Translations under genes and position numbers: made by a program | Source of the DNA: Brevirhabdus pacifica | GTDB lineage: Bacteria > Pseudomonadota > Alphaproteobacteria > Rhodobacterales > Rhodobacteraceae | Direction of reading: 5' to 3' | DNA length: 64,000 nt | Assembly: GCF_002797755.1 (NCBI RefSeq) | Contig: NZ_PGFI01000012.1 | Coordinates: forward strand, 62,001-126,000 | Part shown: piece by piece, positions 61,058 to 64,000 of the stretch | Numbering within the stretch: position 1 is the first letter of the stretch | How the letters are laid out: the number at the start of each line of letters is the position of its first letter | Notes under the pieces: model-generated | What the model was told of the DNA's origin: nothing | Database searches by the model: none | The model's input: the letters and a program-made list of their open reading frames with translations, nothing else

Positions 61058-61726
61058 ATGAATACATCCCCTGATCCCAAGATCGCCCTGGTAACCGGGG
61101 CATCGCGCGGGCTGGGCGCGGCCCTGGCCGAGGCCCTTGCCCCCACCCATCACATCATCGCCCTGGCGCGCACCACCGGCGCGCTTGAAGAGCTGGACGA
61201 CCGCATCCGCGCCGCCGGCGGCCAGGCCACCCTGGCCCCCATGGACCTGACGGTCGAAGCCGCGATGCAGCAACTCTGCCGTTCGATCTACGATCGCTGG
61301 GGCCGGCTGGACCTTTTCGTCCACGCCGCGATCCACGCCGCCCCGCTGGCGCCGGCGGCCCATGTGGACGGGCGCGACTGGGCCAAGTCGGTCGAGATCA
61401 ACGCCACCGGCACCCAGCGCTTGATCACCATGGTCGACCCGCTGCTTCAGGCGACCCCCGACAGCGCGGCGGTCTTCTTCGAGGATGCTCAGGCCTCCGG
61501 CAAGTTCTACGGCGCCTACGGGGCCACCAAGGCCGCCCAGCTGTCGCTGGCACGAGCCTGGCAGGCCGAAAATGCACGCAGCGGTCTGCGCGTCAGCATC
61601 GTCACCCCCAACCCGATGCCCACCGCCACCCGCGCCCGGTTCCATCCCGGCGAGGATCGCGCCGCGCTGAGCGATCCGCGCGACGAGGCCGCGCGCCTTC
61701 TGCGCGAACTGGATCTCGCGGGCTGA
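61058..61726 (+). CDS. Short-chain dehydrogenase/reductase, catalytic Ser absent
   Basis: A 222-residue NAD(P)-binding protein. The Rossmann motif is [19 protein letters not shown] (TGxxxGxG), the Asn-Asn/cofactor block is [17 protein letters not shown], and the active site is [16 protein letters not shown] (YxxxK). The serine normally 12-14 residues before the Tyr is missing: that stretch reads [12 protein letters not shown]. So it may not be a classical reductase or may use a different residue. It is shorter than most (about 250). The ATG at 61058 is chosen; a TTG at 61022 would add 12 residues without a ribosome site. It resembles the YciK branch most. The substrate is unknown. Located 94 bases after purF on the same strand. 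Confidence 0.82.
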   Translation: MNTSPDPKIALVTGASRGLGAALAEALAPTHHIIALARTTGALEELDDRIRAAGGQATLAPMDLTVEAAMQQLCRSIYDRWGRLDLFVHAAIHAAPLAPAAHVDGRDWAKSVEINATGTQRLITMVDPLLQATPDSAAVFFEDAQASGKFYGAYGATKAAQLSLARAWQAENARSGLRVSIVTPNPMPTATRARFHPGEDRAALSDPRDEAARLLRELDLAG

Positions 61727-61899
61727 CCCCGTCGCCGCCCGCCCCGCGCGGGCGGCACCGCCACCTGCTGCCGCGGGCCCGCCTGCGGCCCTTGAGGAAC
61801 AGCACGGCCCTGCCTCGCCCCACACGGCGCGGCACCGCTTTACGCGCCCCGCCCCCTCCACTATCACTCGCAGACAGAGCAGAAGGGGCCGCACCGCGC

Positions 61900-62685
61900 A
61901 TGCGCATACTCATCACCAATGACGACGGCATCAACGCCCCCGGCCTCAAGGTCCTTGAAGATATCGCCTCCGAGATCGCCGGCCCCGGCGGAGAGGTCTG
62001 GACCGTTGCCCCCGCCTTCGAGCAATCGGGCGTCGGTCACGCCATCAGCTACACCCACCCGATGATGGTGGCCGAGCTGGGCCCCCGCCGCTTCGCGGCC
62101 GAAGGGTCCCCGGCCGATTGCGTGCTGGCGGCCGTCGGCGACATCATGTCCGACTGCCTGCCCGACCTGGTGCTGTCGGGGGTCAACCGGGGCAATAACG
62201 CCGCCGAGAACGCCCTTTATTCAGGCACCGTCGGCGGCGCGATCGAGGCCGCGCTTCAGGGCCTGCCCGCGGTGGCCCTGTCCCAGTATTTCGGCCCCCG
62301 CAACGCGCTGGCCGACGATCCCTTCGATGCGGCCGTGCAGCACGGGGCGGCCTGCGTCCGCTCGCTGATCGACGGCGCGATCTGGGACGGCGACGACTAC
62401 CGTCTTTTCTACAACGTCAACTTTCCCCCCGTCCCCGGCGCCGAGGTTCTGGGTCAGAAGGTGGTGGCCCAAGGTTATCGCCGCGAGACCTTCTTCGGGG
62501 TCGAGCCGCATTTCTCCCCCTCGGGGCGCAAGTTCCTGTGGATCAAGGGCGGCCCGCAGGACGTGCCGACCGACGCCGGCACCGATGCCGAGGCCAACCT
62601 GGACGGCTATATCTCGATCACGCCCATGCGCGCCGACCTGACCGCCCACGACGCGCTGGCCCCCCTGCGGGAACGCCTGCAATGA
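61900..62685 (+). CDS. surE: 5'-nucleotidase SurE
   Basis: A 261-residue metal-dependent phosphatase acting on nucleoside 5'- and 3'-monophosphates, in the cytosol, linked to stationary-phase survival. The N-terminal metal site is [16 protein letters not shown] (Asp8, Asp9 region); further ligands are the Ser in [11 protein letters not shown] and Asn in [25 protein letters not shown]. The C-terminal block is [26 protein letters not shown] and [14 protein letters not shown]. The ATG at 61900 has AAGGGG about 10 bases upstream; the 36-codon upstream extension is not family-like. Followed at 13 bases by pcm, the conserved order in proteobacteria. Confidence 0.97.
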   Translation: MRILITNDDGINAPGLKVLEDIASEIAGPGGEVWTVAPAFEQSGVGHAISYTHPMMVAELGPRRFAAEGSPADCVLAAVGDIMSDCLPDLVLSGVNRGNNAAENALYSGTVGGAIEAALQGLPAVALSQYFGPRNALADDPFDAAVQHGAACVRSLIDGAIWDGDDYRLFYNVNFPPVPGAEVLGQKVVAQGYRRETFFGVEPHFSPSGRKFLWIKGGPQDVPTDAGTDAEANLDGYISITPMRADLTAHDALAPLRERLQ

Positions 62686-62698
62686 GGGGCCGCCTGCC

Positions 62699-63340
62699 AT
62701 GACCCTGGATGCCGAACGCAAGATGCAGTTCCTCTATGCCCTGCGCTCCAAGGGGGTGACGGACGCGCGGGTGCTGACGGCGATGGAGCGGATCGACCGG
62801 GGCGATTTCGTTCGCGGCCTCTTCACCAGCCGCACCTACGAGGACATGCCCCTGCCCATCGCCTGCGGCCAGACCATCAGCCAGCCCTCGATCGTGGGGC
62901 TGATGACCCAGGCGCTGGACGTGCAGCCCCGCCACAAGGTGCTGGAGGTCGGGACCGGCTCGGGCTACCAGGCGGCGATCCTCAGCCTGCTGGCGCGGCG
63001 GGTCTACACGGTCGACCGTCACCGGCGCCTGGCCCGCGACGCGCGCAAGGTGATCGAGCGGTTGGACCTGACCAATGTCACCGTCATCACCGCCGACGGA
63101 TCGTTCGGTCTGGAGGAACAAGCGCCCTTCGACCGCATCCTGGTCACCGCCGCCGCCGAGGACCCCCCCGGCCCCCTCTTGGCGCAACTGCGCGTAGGCG
63201 GTATCATGGTGGTGCCGGTCGGACAGTCCGACACGGTTCAGAGCCTTATAAAGGTCACCCGCCACGAGGGCGGGTTCGACTACGAGGAATTGCGCCCGGT
63301 CCGTTTCGTCCCTCTGGTCGAGGGGCTGGCGCAGGAGTAG
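62699..63340 (+). CDS. pcm: Protein-L-isoaspartate O-methyltransferase
   Basis: A 213-residue SAM-dependent methyltransferase that repairs isoaspartyl residues in aged proteins. Family marks: [16 protein letters not shown], the [14 protein letters not shown] block, motif [29 protein letters not shown], and the post-II region [32 protein letters not shown]. Motif order and length are standard. The ATG has a weak GGGG upstream and lies 13 bases after surE, probably translated from the same transcript. The typical next gene, a LysM lipoprotein/NlpD-like gene, follows. Confidence 0.95.
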   Translation: MTLDAERKMQFLYALRSKGVTDARVLTAMERIDRGDFVRGLFTSRTYEDMPLPIACGQTISQPSIVGLMTQALDVQPRHKVLEVGTGSGYQAAILSLLARRVYTVDRHRRLARDARKVIERLDLTNVTVITADGSFGLEEQAPFDRILVTAAAEDPPGPLLAQLRVGGIMVVPVGQSDTVQSLIKVTRHEGGFDYEELRPVRFVPLVEGLAQE

Positions 63341-63449
63341 AAGGATCGGCAACCTCGGGCACACGGGGACCGGCAAGACGCGCAAGCGTGAAGAGGCGGA
63401 GCGCATGGTCCGGGACGACCAGCGCGCGAAGGCATAGAGGATGGGGCAG

Positions 63450-64000
63450 ATGATCCTGACACGGGGACGCGTCCGGGCACGGACACCGCTGCTGCTGGCG
63501 GCGCTGATGGGTATTGCGGGTTGCGCGCAGGGGTTCGACCCCGACATGCGCAGTCTTGGCGGCGGGTTCGAGACCGCCAGCGCCGCGCGCCAGACGGCGC
63601 AGCGGCCCGACAGCGACGCGCGCGGCGTCATCTCCTACCCCAGTTACCAGGTGGCCCTGGCGCGCGGTGGCGAAAGCGTCGGCGACGTGGCCGCCCGGCT
63701 GGGCCTGAATGGCAAGGAACTGGCGCGTTACAACGGCCTGACGACCGACACCAACCTGCGCAACGGCGAGTTGCTGGCCCTGCCCAGCCGTGTCGCCGAA
63801 AGCGCCGGCACCGGTCAGTCGGCCACGACGGGCGGCCGGGGCGACATCACTGCCCTTGCCTCCAGCGCGATCGACCGTTCGACCGATGCGCCCCTGGGCG
63901 CGCCCGGCACCCAGTCGCGCAGCGCGGGCCAGGCCAGCGCCTCCGGCACCGCAACCTCGGCCCGCAGCGCCGAGGTGACGACCAGCCGGGTGGCCGACGA
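63450..64000 (+). CDS. LysM-domain lipoprotein, probably NlpD-like M23 family (cut by window edge)
   Basis: The first 183 codons of an exported lipoprotein. Signal peptide with lipobox LLAALMGIAGC (Cys near residue 21), so it is anchored in a membrane, most likely the outer. A LysM peptidoglycan-binding domain follows: YQVALARGGESVGDVAARLGLNGKELARYNGLTTDTNLRNGELLALP (about 70-115). The rest is a Ser/Ala/Gly/Thr-rich linker. The M23 peptidase domain expected in NlpD would lie beyond the window. The second ATG, 63450, has AGAGG at 9 bases and is preferred over the in-frame ATG at 63441. Order surE-pcm-nlpD is the classic stationary-phase neighbourhood, which supports the assignment. Confidence 0.85.
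   Translation, partial: MILTRGRVRARTPLLLAALMGIAGCAQGFDPDMRSLGGGFETASAARQTAQRPDSDARGVISYPSYQVALARGGESVGDVAARLGLNGKELARYNGLTTDTNLRNGELLALPSRVAESAGTGQSATTGGRGDITALASSAIDRSTDAPLGAPGTQSRSAGQASASGTATSARSAEVTTSRVAD

Noticed and set aside
63405-63437. Ten-codon ORF (MVRDDQRAKA) before the LysM lipoprotein gene
   Set aside because: Short, with no coding signal beyond a GGAG; its stop lies in the lipoprotein ribosome site, but this is easily chance.

Overview
The window is high-GC DNA from an alphaproteobacterium, almost certainly a member of the Rhodobacteraceae (Roseobacter/Rhodobacter/Paracoccus group). The evidence is a Shemin-pathway 5-aminolevulinate synthase, the cysG-DUF2849-cysI-cysH-DUF934-fpr sulfate assimilation cluster, a DctPQM/DctBD locus, Hint-domain and pirin genes, and the gene orders surE-pcm-lipoprotein and alr-mlaE-mlaF. 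I cannot name the genus. It reads as chromosome: nearly all genes are housekeeping or core metabolism, and I see no transposase, phage module, CRISPR array or replication origin.

Layout. 1-7.5 kb: 5' part of hemA, a small secreted protein, an M20 peptidase, a Gly/Ser-rich secreted protein, two identical tRNA-Asp genes, a pirin, a methyltransferase, two tRNA-Val genes and an HU-like protein with a long N-terminal extension. 7.5-16.8 kb: lon, a Hint-domain protein, tgt, a DUF59 Fe-S protein and an A-type carrier, a 2-oxoglutarate oxygenase, tpiA and a flavoprotein. 16.8-23.4 kb: a complete C4-dicarboxylate TRAP transporter with its two-component system; the regulator lacks both the Walker A lysine and the GAFTGA loop, and two DctD-like palindromes lie upstream of dctP. 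23.5-29.8 kb: an Lrp/AsnC regulator divergent from the assimilatory sulfate reduction operon. 30.0-38.2 kb: infC with an ATA start, CoxD/CoxE/XdhC-type molybdoenzyme accessory genes interrupted by an OmpA-like gene, and an acyl-CoA dehydrogenase of glutaryl-CoA dehydrogenase type.

38.2-40.5 kb is a less GC-rich insert with a LysR regulator (apparently leaderless) divergent from a DUF4242 gene. 40.5-47.8 kb is the most accessory-looking part: two divergent transcription units encoding fused enzymes (alpha/beta-hydrolase-like domain plus family 2 glycosyltransferase; glycosyltransferase plus methyltransferase), two sulfotransferase-like paralogues and a stand-alone hydrolase-like paralogue whose nucleophile serine is replaced by glutamine. 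It is my best candidate for an undescribed system, probably the building and decoration of a surface or secreted glycan.

47.8-64 kb returns to housekeeping: pyrC, pyrE (with a tiny upstream ORF overlapping its start), dnaB, alr, mlaE-mlaF, two tandem membrane/coiled-coil paralogues, radA, cvpA, purF, a short-chain dehydrogenase, surE, pcm and the start of a LysM lipoprotein. A roughly 33-bp dispersed repeat beginning GCCTCCGGCGGGGATATTT occurs four times, always between genes; two inverted copies bracket pyrC.
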